Source: Chromobacterium alticapitis (lineage in GTDB: Bacteria; Pseudomonadota; Gammaproteobacteria; Burkholderiales; Chromobacteriaceae). Taken from it: a stretch of 64,000 nucleotides of DNA. The notes under the pieces are model-generated. The model was not told the origin of the DNA, searched no databases, and worked only from the letters and a program-made list of their open reading frames with translations. The stretch lies in assembly GCF_002924365.1 (NCBI RefSeq), contig NZ_PQWB01000019.1, forward strand, positions 1 to 64,000, written 5' to 3'. The translations under genes and the position numbers were made by a program. This document shows positions 52,931 through 60,840 of the stretch, piece after piece (position 1 is the first letter of the stretch; each line of letters begins with the position of its first letter).

Positions 52931-54049
52931 TTATTTCAACCCGGCCAGCGGGTGGTCAGCCTCGCGCCACGGCGACTCGAAATGGCCATCCACCCAGGCT
53001 TGATCGATGTCCGCCAGCTGGCGGCTCCAATGCGGTTTGCGGTCCTTGTCCACCAGCAGCGCGCGCACGCCTTCCGGGAAGTCCGAGCGGGCGCAGAAGT
53101 TTACCGACAGCACCAGTTCCATCCGCAGCGCTTCTGCGAGCGACATATGCTTGGAGCGGTTCAGGATTTCCCAGCTGACGGCGGCCGAGGTGGGGCAGCC
53201 ATGCAGGAAGTTCTTGGCGGCGTCGGCGAGCCACGGGTCTTCAAACGCCGTTTCGGTCAAAGCTGCGCTGACGGCGGCCAAGTCGCCCTTGTTCATCAGC
53301 CGGTGCACCGCCAGCAGGTTGCGCTCCACGTTGGACGCCGGCAGCGCGTCGCCCAGCTGGCCCTCCAACTGGTTGAGCAGGGCGCCGACCAGGGCCGGCC
53401 GCGCGTGGCCATCGTCGCCCCAGTTGGCCGCTTGCAAGGCTTCCAGCAGCGCCGGATAGGCGTCCGCCGCCAGCACATGGTCGGCCAGGTTGGCGATCAG
53501 CGCGTCGTGGGCGTTCAGCGGCGCGCCGGTCAGCGCCAGGAACAGGCCCAGATGCGCCGGCATCCGCTGCAGGAACCAGCTGCCGCCCACGTCCGGGTAC
53601 AGGCCTATGGTGATTTCCGGCATGGCGATGCGGGTGGCCGGCGTGACCACGCGGTGGCTGGCCCCCGCCATCAGGCCCAGGCCGCCGCCCATGACGATGC
53701 CGCCGCCCCAGACGATCAGCGGCTTCTGGTAGCGATGGATGCGGTAGTCGAGCGTGTATTCCTCGGTGAAGAAGGCCACCGCGTGCGGGTTGGGGTAGTG
53801 GGGCTCGTCTATCAGCTTGCCGCGCAGGCTGCGCACGTCGCCGCCGGCGCAGAAGGCGCGCTCGCCGGTGCCGCGCAGCACCACAGCGACGATGCCTGCG
53901 TCGCGCTCCCAGATGGTGAGCCGCGCGTCCAGCAGCCGGATCATGTCCAGCGTCAGCGCGTTCAGCGATTTCTCGGCGTTGAGGGTGGCGATGGCGATGC
54001 GATGGCCGTCGCCGGTAGTCAGTTCGTCAAACAGCACCACGTCATCCAT
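52931..54049 (-). CDS. 3-hydroxyisobutyryl-CoA hydrolase (enoyl-CoA hydratase/isomerase fold)
   Basis: A 372-residue crotonase-fold protein, longer than simple enoyl-CoA hydratases as HIBCH enzymes are. Motifs are FCAGGDVRSL (oxyanion hole), WGGGIVMGGGLGLMAGASHR, PEITIGLYPDVGGSWFLQRM and a C-terminal extension ending in FCARSDFPEGVRALLVDKDR. It hydrolyses 3-hydroxyisobutyryl-CoA, giving the free acid used by MmsB. ATG 54049 follows AAGGA. Ten bases separate it from the WYL-like gene. Confidence 0.9.
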   Translation of the reverse strand: MDDVVLFDELTTGDGHRIAIATLNAEKSLNALTLDMIRLLDARLTIWERDAGIVAVVLRGTGERAFCAGGDVRSLRGKLIDEPHYPNPHAVAFFTEEYTLDYRIHRYQKPLIVWGGGIVMGGGLGLMAGASHRVVTPATRIAMPEITIGLYPDVGGSWFLQRMPAHLGLFLALTGAPLNAHDALIANLADHVLAADAYPALLEALQAANWGDDGHARPALVGALLNQLEGQLGDALPASNVERNLLAVHRLMNKGDLAAVSAALTETAFEDPWLADAAKNFLHGCPTSAAVSWEILNRSKHMSLAEALRMELVLSVNFCARSDFPEGVRALLVDKDRKPHWSRQLADIDQAWVDGHFESPWREADHPLAGLK

Positions 54050-54059
54050 GGCTAATCCT

Positions 54060-54353
54060 TTATTTAACGATGGCAATCGTATGATCCCAAGCGCTGTGTT
54101 TCCCTGATGGAAAGGGGCGAGGACCCGCGAACGAATTGTTTGTGGTAGTGAGAGCAGTGATTCTAGACACGTCAAAGCGTCGCCAGTCAGGTACTACGCC
54201 TGTGTTGCTTGATCCTGCAATTTGATATCCCAGGAATTGCAGGATGCCATTGTTGGTTCCAAGTACGTGTGGCTCTACAATCCGTAGTCGGCCAGAGTAG
54301 TTAAATTCGAGGACTTGTCGATTATTTATTGCTTGTTCAATGATGTCTCTCAT
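54060..54353 (-). CDS. Small WYL-domain-like protein inserted in the valine operon
   Basis: A 97-residue protein. RQVLEFNYSGRLRIVEPHVL, an internal LQFLGYQIAGSS and DWRRFDVSRITALT resemble the core of WYL ligand-sensing domains, here without any HTH. ATG 54353 follows AGGAG. Base composition is about half G+C, clearly lower than its neighbours, and codon use is different. Both features and the position, between two genes that are otherwise adjacent steps of one pathway, suggest later insertion. Stand-alone WYL-like proteins occur in defence and accessory regions, but a role here is not known. Confidence 0.65.
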   Translation of the reverse strand: MRDIIEQAINNRQVLEFNYSGRLRIVEPHVLGTNNGILQFLGYQIAGSSNTGVVPDWRRFDVSRITALTTTNNSFAGPRPFPSGKHSAWDHTIAIVK

Positions 54354-54399
54354 TTCGAACTCCTACTGTGTGGGGCAATAAAATGGCCATTCGACTAAC

Positions 54400-55182
54400 T
54401 TAGGCGTTCTTCCAGTTCGGCGCGCGCTTTTCCAGGAAGGCGCGGGTGCCTTCGCCCTGGTCGTGGGTGTCGAACAGCTTGATGAAGGCCTCGCGTTCCT
54501 TGATCAGGTTCCAGGTGGGCGGCTGCAGGCGGGCAGCCTGCACCAGTTGCTTGCATACGCCCACCGACGACGGCGACTGCTTGGCTACGCCCTCGGCCAG
54601 CTGGATGGCGGTTGCCAGCGCCTCGCCCTTGGCCACCACTTGCTCCACCAGGCCGATGCGCTCGGCGGTGGCGGCGTTGACGCGCTCGCCGCACAAAATC
54701 ATGCGCTTGGCCCAGCCTTCGCCCACCAGCCAAGGCAGGTTCTGGGTGCCGCCGGCGCAGGGCAGCAGGCCGACGCCGGCTTCCGGCAAGGCCATCTGTG
54801 CTTGTTCTTCGGCGATGCGGATGTCGCAGGCCAGCGCGCACTCCAGGCCGCCGCCCATGGCGTAGCCGTTGAGCGCGGCGATGCTGACGCCGCGGAAGCC
54901 GGACAGCGCCTCGAAGGCCTCGCCGAACAGCATGGTCATCTCGGTGGCGACTTTTTTGTCGCCATCGGCGAACAGGTTCAGGTCGGCGCCGGCGGAGAAG
55001 AACTTTTCGCCTTGGCCGGTGATCACCAGCGCGTAGATGTCGCGGTCGGCGTTGAGATCGGCCACCAGCTGTTTCAGAGCGGTCAGGCTGGCGCGGTTCC
55101 AGGTGTTGGCCGGCGGATTGTCTATGGTCACCACGGCGGTGTGGCCGCGTTTTTCCACATTCAGATGGGCGTAATTGTTCAT
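54400..55182 (-). CDS. Enoyl-CoA hydratase
   Basis: A 260-residue crotonase. The oxyanion-hole strands are FFSAGADLNLFADGD and GYAMGGGLECALACDIRIA; the catalytic-acid region is LPEAGVGLLPCAGGTQNLPW. In this operon it probably hydrates methacrylyl-CoA to 3-hydroxyisobutyryl-CoA. ATG 55182. It is separated by 136 bases from the acyl-CoA dehydrogenase upstream; that gap contains no gene. Confidence 0.9.
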   Translation of the reverse strand: MNNYAHLNVEKRGHTAVVTIDNPPANTWNRASLTALKQLVADLNADRDIYALVITGQGEKFFSAGADLNLFADGDKKVATEMTMLFGEAFEALSGFRGVSIAALNGYAMGGGLECALACDIRIAEEQAQMALPEAGVGLLPCAGGTQNLPWLVGEGWAKRMILCGERVNAATAERIGLVEQVVAKGEALATAIQLAEGVAKQSPSSVGVCKQLVQAARLQPPTWNLIKEREAFIKLFDTHDQGEGTRAFLEKRAPNWKNA

Positions 55183-55318
55183 ATTGGATGCCTTTATGAA
55201 TTCTGTTTTGAACCTGGCAAGGCTGGAAAAATCCAGCGCAGCGGCTCAGGCAAGGCGCGCCGGCCTCGGCGGGACATCTAAGTGCCGCAGGCCGGTGCGA
55301 CGCTGCATCAGGGATCGC

Positions 55319-56479
55319 CTAGCGCAGCGTTTCCAACGCGCCGTCCTGCAGCAGCTTGCGGCCGACTATCATGCGCATCACTTCGTTGGTGCCTTCCAGA
55401 ATCTGGTGCACGCGCAGGTCGCGCACGTGGCGCTCCAGCGGGAAGTCTTGCAGATAGCCGTAGCCGCCGAACAGCTGCAGCGCGTTGTTGGCGATATTGA
55501 AGCTCAGGTCGGTGGCCAGGCGCTTTGCCATCGCGCAATAGGCGGTGGCGTCCGGACTGGCGTTGTCCAATTTCCAGGCAGCCAGGCGCACCATCTGGCG
55601 CGCGGCCACCAGCTCGGTCAGCATATCGGCCAGACGGAATTGCACGGTCTGCAGCTCGGCCAGCGGATGGCCGAATTGCTGGCGCTCCTGCACATAGCGC
55701 TGCGCGGCGTTCAGCGCGGCCTGGGCGGTGCCGACGGCGCAGGTGGCGATATTGATGCGGCCGCCGTCCAGGCCCTTCATGGCGAAGGCGAAACCCTGGC
55801 CTTCCTCGCCCAGTCGGTTTCCCACCGGGATTTCGACGTTGTCGAAAGTGATGGCGCGGGTGGGCTGGCTGTTCCAGCCCATCTTTTTTTCCTTCTTGCC
55901 GTAGCTGACGCCGGGGGCGTCGGCCGGCACCACGAAGGCGGAAATGCCCTTGGGGCCGGGTCCGCCGGTGCGGGCCATCACCACCAGCACTTGGGTGCTG
56001 CCGGCGCCGGAGATGAACATCTTGCCGCCGTTCAGCACATAGACTTCGCCCTTCTTGTCGGCGCGGGTCTTCAGCGAGGCGGCGTCGGAGCCAGCGCCCG
56101 GTTCGGTCAGGCAGTAGCTGCCCAGCACTTCGCCAGTCACCATCTTGGGCACCCACTGCTCGGCCAGCTGCTTGCCGCCGAAGCTGGCTATCATCCAGCT
56201 GACCATATTGTGTATGGTCAGGTAGGCGGCGGTGGAGGTGCAGCCGGCGGCCAGCTCTTCAAATACGATGGCGGAATCCAGACGCGACAGGCCCAGGCCG
56301 CCGTAGGCTTCCGGCGTGTACAGGCCCAGAAATCCCATGTCGCCGCTCTTGCGGATCACGTCAAGCGGGAAGATGGATTCGGCGTCCCATTCGGCCGCGC
56401 GCGGGGCGAGTTCATGTTCGGCGAAATCGCGCGCGCTCTGCTGGAAGGCGATCTGGTCTTCGGTCAGGTCGAAATTCAT
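55319..56479 (-). CDS. Acyl-CoA dehydrogenase, isobutyryl-CoA type
   Basis: A 386-residue flavoprotein. The FAD-binding YCLTEPGAGSDAASLKTRA and MFISGAGSTQVLVVMART, GLDGGRINIA, QLFGGYGYLQDFPLERHVRD and the late catalytic-base region HQILEGTNEVMR are those of soluble acyl-CoA dehydrogenases. Operon context with mmsA, mmsB and the HIBCH gene points to isobutyryl-CoA (valine) as substrate, like human ACAD8; 2-methylbutyryl-CoA is also possible. It reduces electron-transfer flavoprotein. Confidence 0.9.
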   Translation of the reverse strand: MNFDLTEDQIAFQQSARDFAEHELAPRAAEWDAESIFPLDVIRKSGDMGFLGLYTPEAYGGLGLSRLDSAIVFEELAAGCTSTAAYLTIHNMVSWMIASFGGKQLAEQWVPKMVTGEVLGSYCLTEPGAGSDAASLKTRADKKGEVYVLNGGKMFISGAGSTQVLVVMARTGGPGPKGISAFVVPADAPGVSYGKKEKKMGWNSQPTRAITFDNVEIPVGNRLGEEGQGFAFAMKGLDGGRINIATCAVGTAQAALNAAQRYVQERQQFGHPLAELQTVQFRLADMLTELVAARQMVRLAAWKLDNASPDATAYCAMAKRLATDLSFNIANNALQLFGGYGYLQDFPLERHVRDLRVHQILEGTNEVMRMIVGRKLLQDGALETLR

Positions 56480-56506
56480 GTTCTGTGTTCCTAAGGAGAC
56501 GGAGCA

Positions 56507-56538
56507 GGCGGATCGCCCCGCTTAACGGGGCTTCCGCC
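56507..56538 (-). other. Stem-loop between mmsA and the acyl-CoA dehydrogenase gene
   Basis: Outer GGCGGA / TCCGCC and inner GCCCCG-CTTAA-CGGGGC pairs form one long hairpin. There is no T-run, so it is probably a processing or attenuation element inside the operon. Confidence 0.45.
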
Positions 56539-56549
56539 CTACGCGACAA

Positions 56550-58052
56550 TCAGCGCAGCGAAATGGTGGTATGGACCTTGCCGCTGCTGGCCTCGTCGTC
56601 GAACCAGCGGCTGGTGACGGTTTTGGTCTGGGTGTAGAAGGCCACAACTTGCTTGCCGTAGGGGCCGAGGTCGCCCAGCTTGGAGGCGCGGCTGCCGGTG
56701 AAACTGAACAGCGGCACCGGCACCGGGATCGGCACGTTGATGCCCACCTGGCCGACGTCGATCTCTTCCTGGAACTTGCGCGCCGCCGCGCCGCTCTGGG
56801 TGAACACCGCGGTGCCATTGCCATTGGGGTTGGCGTTGATGATGGCGATGGCTTCGTCCAGCGTATCGGCGGCCATCAGGCACAGCACCGGGCCGAAGAT
56901 TTCCTGGCGGTAGATCGCCATCTCGGGCTTGACGCCGGAGAAAATGGTGGGGCCGACGAAGTTGCCGCTCTCGAAACCAGCCACTTTTACGCCGCGCCCG
57001 TCCAGCTCCAGCTTGGCGCCTTCTTCCACGCCCCGGCCGATCAAGCCGGTGACGCGGTCCAGCGCGGCGCAGGAGATCACCGGGCCGAGGTCTGGATTGT
57101 CCTTGCCGGCGCCCACTGTCAGGCCCTTGGCCTTGGCTACCAGCTCCGGAATCCATTGCTGCGCCTCGCCCACCAGCACCGCCACGCTGAGCGCCATGCA
57201 ACGTTGGCCGGCCGCGCCGAAGGCTGCGCCTGTCAGTTGGTTCAGCGCCTGCTCTTTATTGGCGTCCGGCAGCACGATGGCGTGGTTTTTGGCGCCCATC
57301 ATGCACTGGGCGCGCTTGCCGGACAGGGTGGCGCGCTGGTAGACATGGGTGCCCACCTTGGTGGAGCCGACGAAGGACACCGCCTTGATGTCGGGGTGGT
57401 CGCAGATGGCGTCCACGACCGAGGCCGCGCCGTGAACCACGTTCAGCACGCCCTTGGGAATGCCGGCCTGCAGCGCCAGTTCCACCAGGCGCATCGTCAC
57501 CATCGGGTCTTGCTCCGACGGTTTCAGTACGAAGGTGTTGCCGGTGGCGATGGCCATCGGGAACATCCACAGCGGAATCATGGCCGGGAAGTTGAACGGG
57601 GTGATGCCGGCGCACACGCCTAGCGGCTGCTGCACGGTGTAGGTGTCCACGCCGCCTGCCACGTTCTCGGCGTATTCGCCCAGCTGCAGCGTGCCGATAT
57701 TGGCGGCATGCTCCACCACCTCCAGGCCGCGGAACACGTCGCCCTCGGCGTCGGCCAGGGTCTTGCCTTGTTCGGCGGTGAGCAGGGCGGCCAGCTCCTT
57801 CATGTTTTCGCGTATCAGCTGCTGGTATTTCAAGAAGATGCGGGCGCGGGCGCCGATAGGCGTCTTTTTCCAGGTCTTGAACGCTTCCTTGGCTGAGGCG
57901 ACGGCGGCGTTCACCTCGTCCGCGGTGGCCAGCGGCACGCGCGCCAGCACTTCCTGGGTGGCCGGATTGACGATGTCGCGCCATTCCATGGTTTTGGACT
58001 CGACGAATTCGCCGCCTATCAACAACTTGATATTGGGTACCGACTGACTCAT
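56550..58052 (-). CDS. mmsA: CoA-acylating methylmalonate-semialdehyde dehydrogenase
   Basis: A 500-residue aldehyde dehydrogenase. [40 protein letters not shown] and the nucleophile motif [20 protein letters not shown] are characteristic; the GQRCMA cysteine form and [13 protein letters not shown] near the end separate MmsA from other ALDHs. It converts methylmalonate semialdehyde and CoA to propionyl-CoA, CO2 and NADH, the last step of the lower valine pathway. ATG 58052 after GGAGG, 39 bases after the upstream dehydrogenase stop. Confidence 0.95.
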   Translation of the reverse strand: MSQSVPNIKLLIGGEFVESKTMEWRDIVNPATQEVLARVPLATADEVNAAVASAKEAFKTWKKTPIGARARIFLKYQQLIRENMKELAALLTAEQGKTLADAEGDVFRGLEVVEHAANIGTLQLGEYAENVAGGVDTYTVQQPLGVCAGITPFNFPAMIPLWMFPMAIATGNTFVLKPSEQDPMVTMRLVELALQAGIPKGVLNVVHGAASVVDAICDHPDIKAVSFVGSTKVGTHVYQRATLSGKRAQCMMGAKNHAIVLPDANKEQALNQLTGAAFGAAGQRCMALSVAVLVGEAQQWIPELVAKAKGLTVGAGKDNPDLGPVISCAALDRVTGLIGRGVEEGAKLELDGRGVKVAGFESGNFVGPTIFSGVKPEMAIYRQEIFGPVLCLMAADTLDEAIAIINANPNGNGTAVFTQSGAAARKFQEEIDVGQVGINVPIPVPVPLFSFTGSRASKLGDLGPYGKQVVAFYTQTKTVTSRWFDDEASSGKVHTTISLR

Positions 58053-58091
58053 GGCACTGCCTCCTCTATTTGTTCGGGCTGATGGCGCTGC

Positions 58092-58940
58092 TCAGTTGTA
58101 GCTGTAGAAACCTTTGCCGCTCTTGCGGCCCAGATGGCCGGCTTGCACCAGTTGAACCAGCAGCGGGCAGGCGCGGTATTTGCTGTCGCGGAATTCGCGA
58201 TGCAGGATGTCCATGATGGACAGGCAGGTGTCCAGGCCGATCAGATCGGCCAGGGCCAGCGGGCCTATCGGGTGGTTCATGCCTAGCTTCATCACGGTGT
58301 CGATGTCTTCCGCCGTGGCCAGGTTTTCGAACAGCGCGAAAGCGGCCTCGTTGATCATGGGCATCAGGATGCGGTTGGAAACGAAGCCGGCGCCATCCTT
58401 GACCGTCACCGGGGTTTTGCCCAGGCCCTGGGTCAGATGGAACACGGTCTGGTAGGCCTCGTCGCCGGTTTGCAGCGCGCGGATGATCTCCACCAGTTGC
58501 ATGACCGGCACCGGGTTCATGAAGTGCATGCCCACCACGCGTTCCGGGTGGCTGACCCAGCTGGCGATGCGGGTGAGGGAGAGGGACGAGGTGTTGGAGG
58601 CCAGCACGCATGTCTCGCCGACGGCGGCGTCCAGCTCGCGGAAGATCTTTTCCTTGATTTCGGCGTTCTCGGTGGCGGCTTCCACCACGACCGCGCAGCC
58701 GGCGAGGTCGGCCAGCTTGGTGGTGCTGCGGATGTGGGCGACGATGCCGGGGATGTTGGCCTCGGCGATCAGCTCCTTCTTGGCCATCCGCTGCAGGCTG
58801 ATATTGATGTTGGCCATGCCCTTGACCAGGGCCGCGTCGCTGACGTCGGCCAATACCACGTCGAAACCCTTCATCGCGAAGACCTGGGCGATGCCGTTGC
58901 CCATGGTGCCCGCGCCCACCACGCCTATTTTCTGGCTCAT
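58092..58940 (-). CDS. 3-hydroxyacyl-CoA (3-hydroxybutyryl-CoA) dehydrogenase
   Basis: A 282-residue NAD-dependent dehydrogenase. The NAD motif GAGTMGNGIAQVFA (9-22), ASNTSSLSLTRIASW, the catalytic-histidine segment VGMHFMNPVPVMQLVEII and LGMNHPIGPLALADLIGLD are conserved. It oxidises short 3-hydroxyacyl-CoAs. In a valine/isoleucine operon it may act on 2-methyl-3-hydroxybutyryl-CoA or in acetoacetyl-CoA metabolism with the divergent thiolase. First gene of the minus-strand operon; ATG 58940 follows AGGAGA. Confidence 0.93.
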   Translation of the reverse strand: MSQKIGVVGAGTMGNGIAQVFAMKGFDVVLADVSDAALVKGMANINISLQRMAKKELIAEANIPGIVAHIRSTTKLADLAGCAVVVEAATENAEIKEKIFRELDAAVGETCVLASNTSSLSLTRIASWVSHPERVVGMHFMNPVPVMQLVEIIRALQTGDEAYQTVFHLTQGLGKTPVTVKDGAGFVSNRILMPMINEAAFALFENLATAEDIDTVMKLGMNHPIGPLALADLIGLDTCLSIMDILHREFRDSKYRACPLLVQLVQAGHLGRKSGKGFYSYN

Positions 58941-58985
58941 CTGGATTCTCCTGGACTGATTGCTCTACTTTGTGATCACGATAAC

Positions 58986-59001
58986 TTGACGTTTACGTCA
59001 A
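58986..59001. promoter_or_regulatory. MerR-type operator between the divergent catabolic operons
   Basis: TTGACG-TTTA-CGTCAA is a perfect six-base dyad, with an extra CGTCAAC half-site directly after it. On the plus strand TTGACG doubles as a -35 with GACAAT 18 bases on; on the minus strand TTGACG is followed after 17 bases by TTATCG. The adjacent MerR protein is the obvious ligand. Confidence 0.65.
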
Positions 59002-59077
59002 CGTCAACAGACAATGGGTACAAAAGCAAGCGACTGTGGCGCGCGTGGCCGCAGCCGGAAGATCAGGGGACAAACGC

Positions 59078-59485
59078 ATGGGCGAACAGGTTTTCAATAT
59101 CACCGAACTCGCGCAGGAGTTCGACATCACCACCCGCGCCATCCGCTTCTACGAGGACCAGGGGCTGCTGGAGCCGGCGCGGGCAGGGCAGCGCCGCATC
59201 TACAACCGGCGCGACCGCGTGCGGCTGATGCTGATCTTGCGCGGCAAGCGCATAGGCTTGTCCTTGCAGGAAATCCGCGAGCTGTTCGCGCTGTACGACG
59301 CGGCGCACGATGACGAGCCGCAGCTGCAGGAATTCATCCGCATCCTGGCGCGCAAGGAGCAGCAGCTGTTGGCGCAGATGGAAGACATCAAGGTGGTGCT
59401 GACCGAAATCGGCCAGTTGCGCGGCCAGTGCGAGAAATCGCTGGGCAAGCGCGGCAATGGCCACAACCAAGCAAAGGAGCTGTGA
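59078..59485 (+). CDS. liuR: MerR-family regulator, LiuR-like
   Basis: A 135-residue MerR protein. The winged HTH (about 6-75) has FNITELAQEFDITTRAIRFY and EDQGLLEPARAGQRRIY, then a dimerising coiled coil (about 80-118). No cysteine cluster for metal is present. This shape and the branched-chain degradation genes around it fit LiuR, regulator of leucine/isovalerate and related acyl-CoA pathways in proteobacteria. ATG 59078. Its stop overlaps the thiolase ATG (TGATG), and the dyad at 58986-59001 lies between it and the divergent operon. Confidence 0.82.
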   Translation: MGEQVFNITELAQEFDITTRAIRFYEDQGLLEPARAGQRRIYNRRDRVRLMLILRGKRIGLSLQEIRELFALYDAAHDDEPQLQEFIRILARKEQQLLAQMEDIKVVLTEIGQLRGQCEKSLGKRGNGHNQAKEL

Positions 59486-60669
59486 TGCAACAACAGGAAA
59501 TCGTGATCGTGGGCATGGCTCGCACCGCCATGGGCGGCTTCCAGGGCGCGCTGGCTGGGTTGACCGCCAGCCAGCTGGGCGCGGCCGCCATCCGCGCCGC
59601 GGTGGAGCGCGCCGGCGTGGCCGCCGGCGACGTGGACGAGGTGATCATGGGCTGCGTGCTGCCGGCCGGCCAGGGCCAGGCGCCGGCGCGCCAGGCGGCG
59701 CTGGGCGGCGGTCTGCCGCAGGCCACGCCATGCACCACCATCAACAAGATGTGCGGCTCCGGCATGAAGGCCATCATGATGGCGCATGACCAGCTCCTGG
59801 CCGGCAACGGCAACGTGCTGCTGGCCGGCGGCATGGAAAGCATGAGCAACGCGCCTTACTTGATGACCAAGGCGCGCGGCGGCCTGCGCCTGGGCCACGG
59901 CGAAATCAAGGACCACATGTTCTTGGATGGCCTGGAGGATGCGTACCAGAAGGGCACGCTGATGGGCGTGTTCGCCGAGCAATGCGCCGAGAAGTACGGC
60001 TTCAGCCGCCAGGATCAGGACGAATTCGCCATCGCCTCGCTGACCCGCGCGCAGCAGGCGATCAAGGGCGGCTTGTTCAAGGATGAAATCGCGGCGGTGA
60101 CGGTGCCGGGCCGCGGCGGCGACACCGTGGTGGATACCGACGAGCAGCCGCTGAAGGCCAATCTGGACAAGATCCCGACGCTGAAGCCGGCGTTCAAAAA
60201 AGACGGCACCGTGACGCCGGCCAACTCCAGCTCCATCTCCGACGGCGGCGCCGCGCTGGTGCTGATGACGGCGGCCGAGGCGGCCAAGCGCGGCCTGAAG
60301 CCCATCGCCCGCGTGGCGGGCCATAGCAGTTATGCCCAGGAACCGGGCTGGTTTACCACCGCTCCGGTGCATGCCATCGAAAAGCTGCTGGCCAAGACCG
60401 GCTGGAAGGCCGGCGAGGTGGATCTGTACGAGATCAATGAAGCCTTCGCCGTGGTGACAATGGCGGCCATGCATGACTTGAAGCTGCCGCACGACAAGGT
60501 CAATGTGCACGGCGGCGCTTGCGCGCTGGGCCACCCGATAGGCGCGTCCGGCGCCCGCATCGTGATTTCGCTGCTGTCGGCGCTGAAGCAGCGCGGCGGC
60601 AAGCGCGGCGTGGCCAGTCTGTGCATAGGCGGCGGCGAAGCCACCGCGCTGGCGGTGGAACTGATCTAA
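59485..60669 (+). CDS. Acetyl-CoA C-acetyltransferase
   Basis: A 394-residue biosynthetic-type thiolase. Cys90 in INKMCGSGMKAIM is the nucleophile, His350 lies in GACALGHPIGASG, and Cys380 in ASLCIGGGEA is the acid/base. The NKMCGSGMKA and GGACALGHPIGASGAR forms are those of acetoacetyl-CoA thiolases (AtoB/PhaA). It condenses or cleaves acetoacetyl-CoA; in this operon it may finish isoleucine (2-methylacetoacetyl-CoA) breakdown. It overlaps the MerR gene and follows AAGGAG. Confidence 0.92.
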   Translation: MQQQEIVIVGMARTAMGGFQGALAGLTASQLGAAAIRAAVERAGVAAGDVDEVIMGCVLPAGQGQAPARQAALGGGLPQATPCTTINKMCGSGMKAIMMAHDQLLAGNGNVLLAGGMESMSNAPYLMTKARGGLRLGHGEIKDHMFLDGLEDAYQKGTLMGVFAEQCAEKYGFSRQDQDEFAIASLTRAQQAIKGGLFKDEIAAVTVPGRGGDTVVDTDEQPLKANLDKIPTLKPAFKKDGTVTPANSSSISDGGAALVLMTAAEAAKRGLKPIARVAGHSSYAQEPGWFTTAPVHAIEKLLAKTGWKAGEVDLYEINEAFAVVTMAAMHDLKLPHDKVNVHGGACALGHPIGASGARIVISLLSALKQRGGKRGVASLCIGGGEATALAVELI

Positions 60670-60692
60670 GTCTTCGTTTCGCCGATGGACGG

Positions 60693-60719
60693 GCCGCCGG
60701 ATATCCGGCGGCTTTTTTT
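60693..60719 (+). terminator. Rho-independent terminator of the thiolase gene
   Basis: A perfect 20-bp palindrome, GCCGCCGGAT / ATCCGGCGGC, then a T7 run. Confidence 0.93.
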
Positions 60720-60840
60720 ATTTTGCCGCTTGCCTTGCGTGGGATGATGACTGATTTTGATAGGGACGCGCGATGCTGGCGCGCCGCCGCCTGCTGCTTT
60801 ATCATCGCCCGCCTTTAGCACAAAAAATACGATAGACGCC

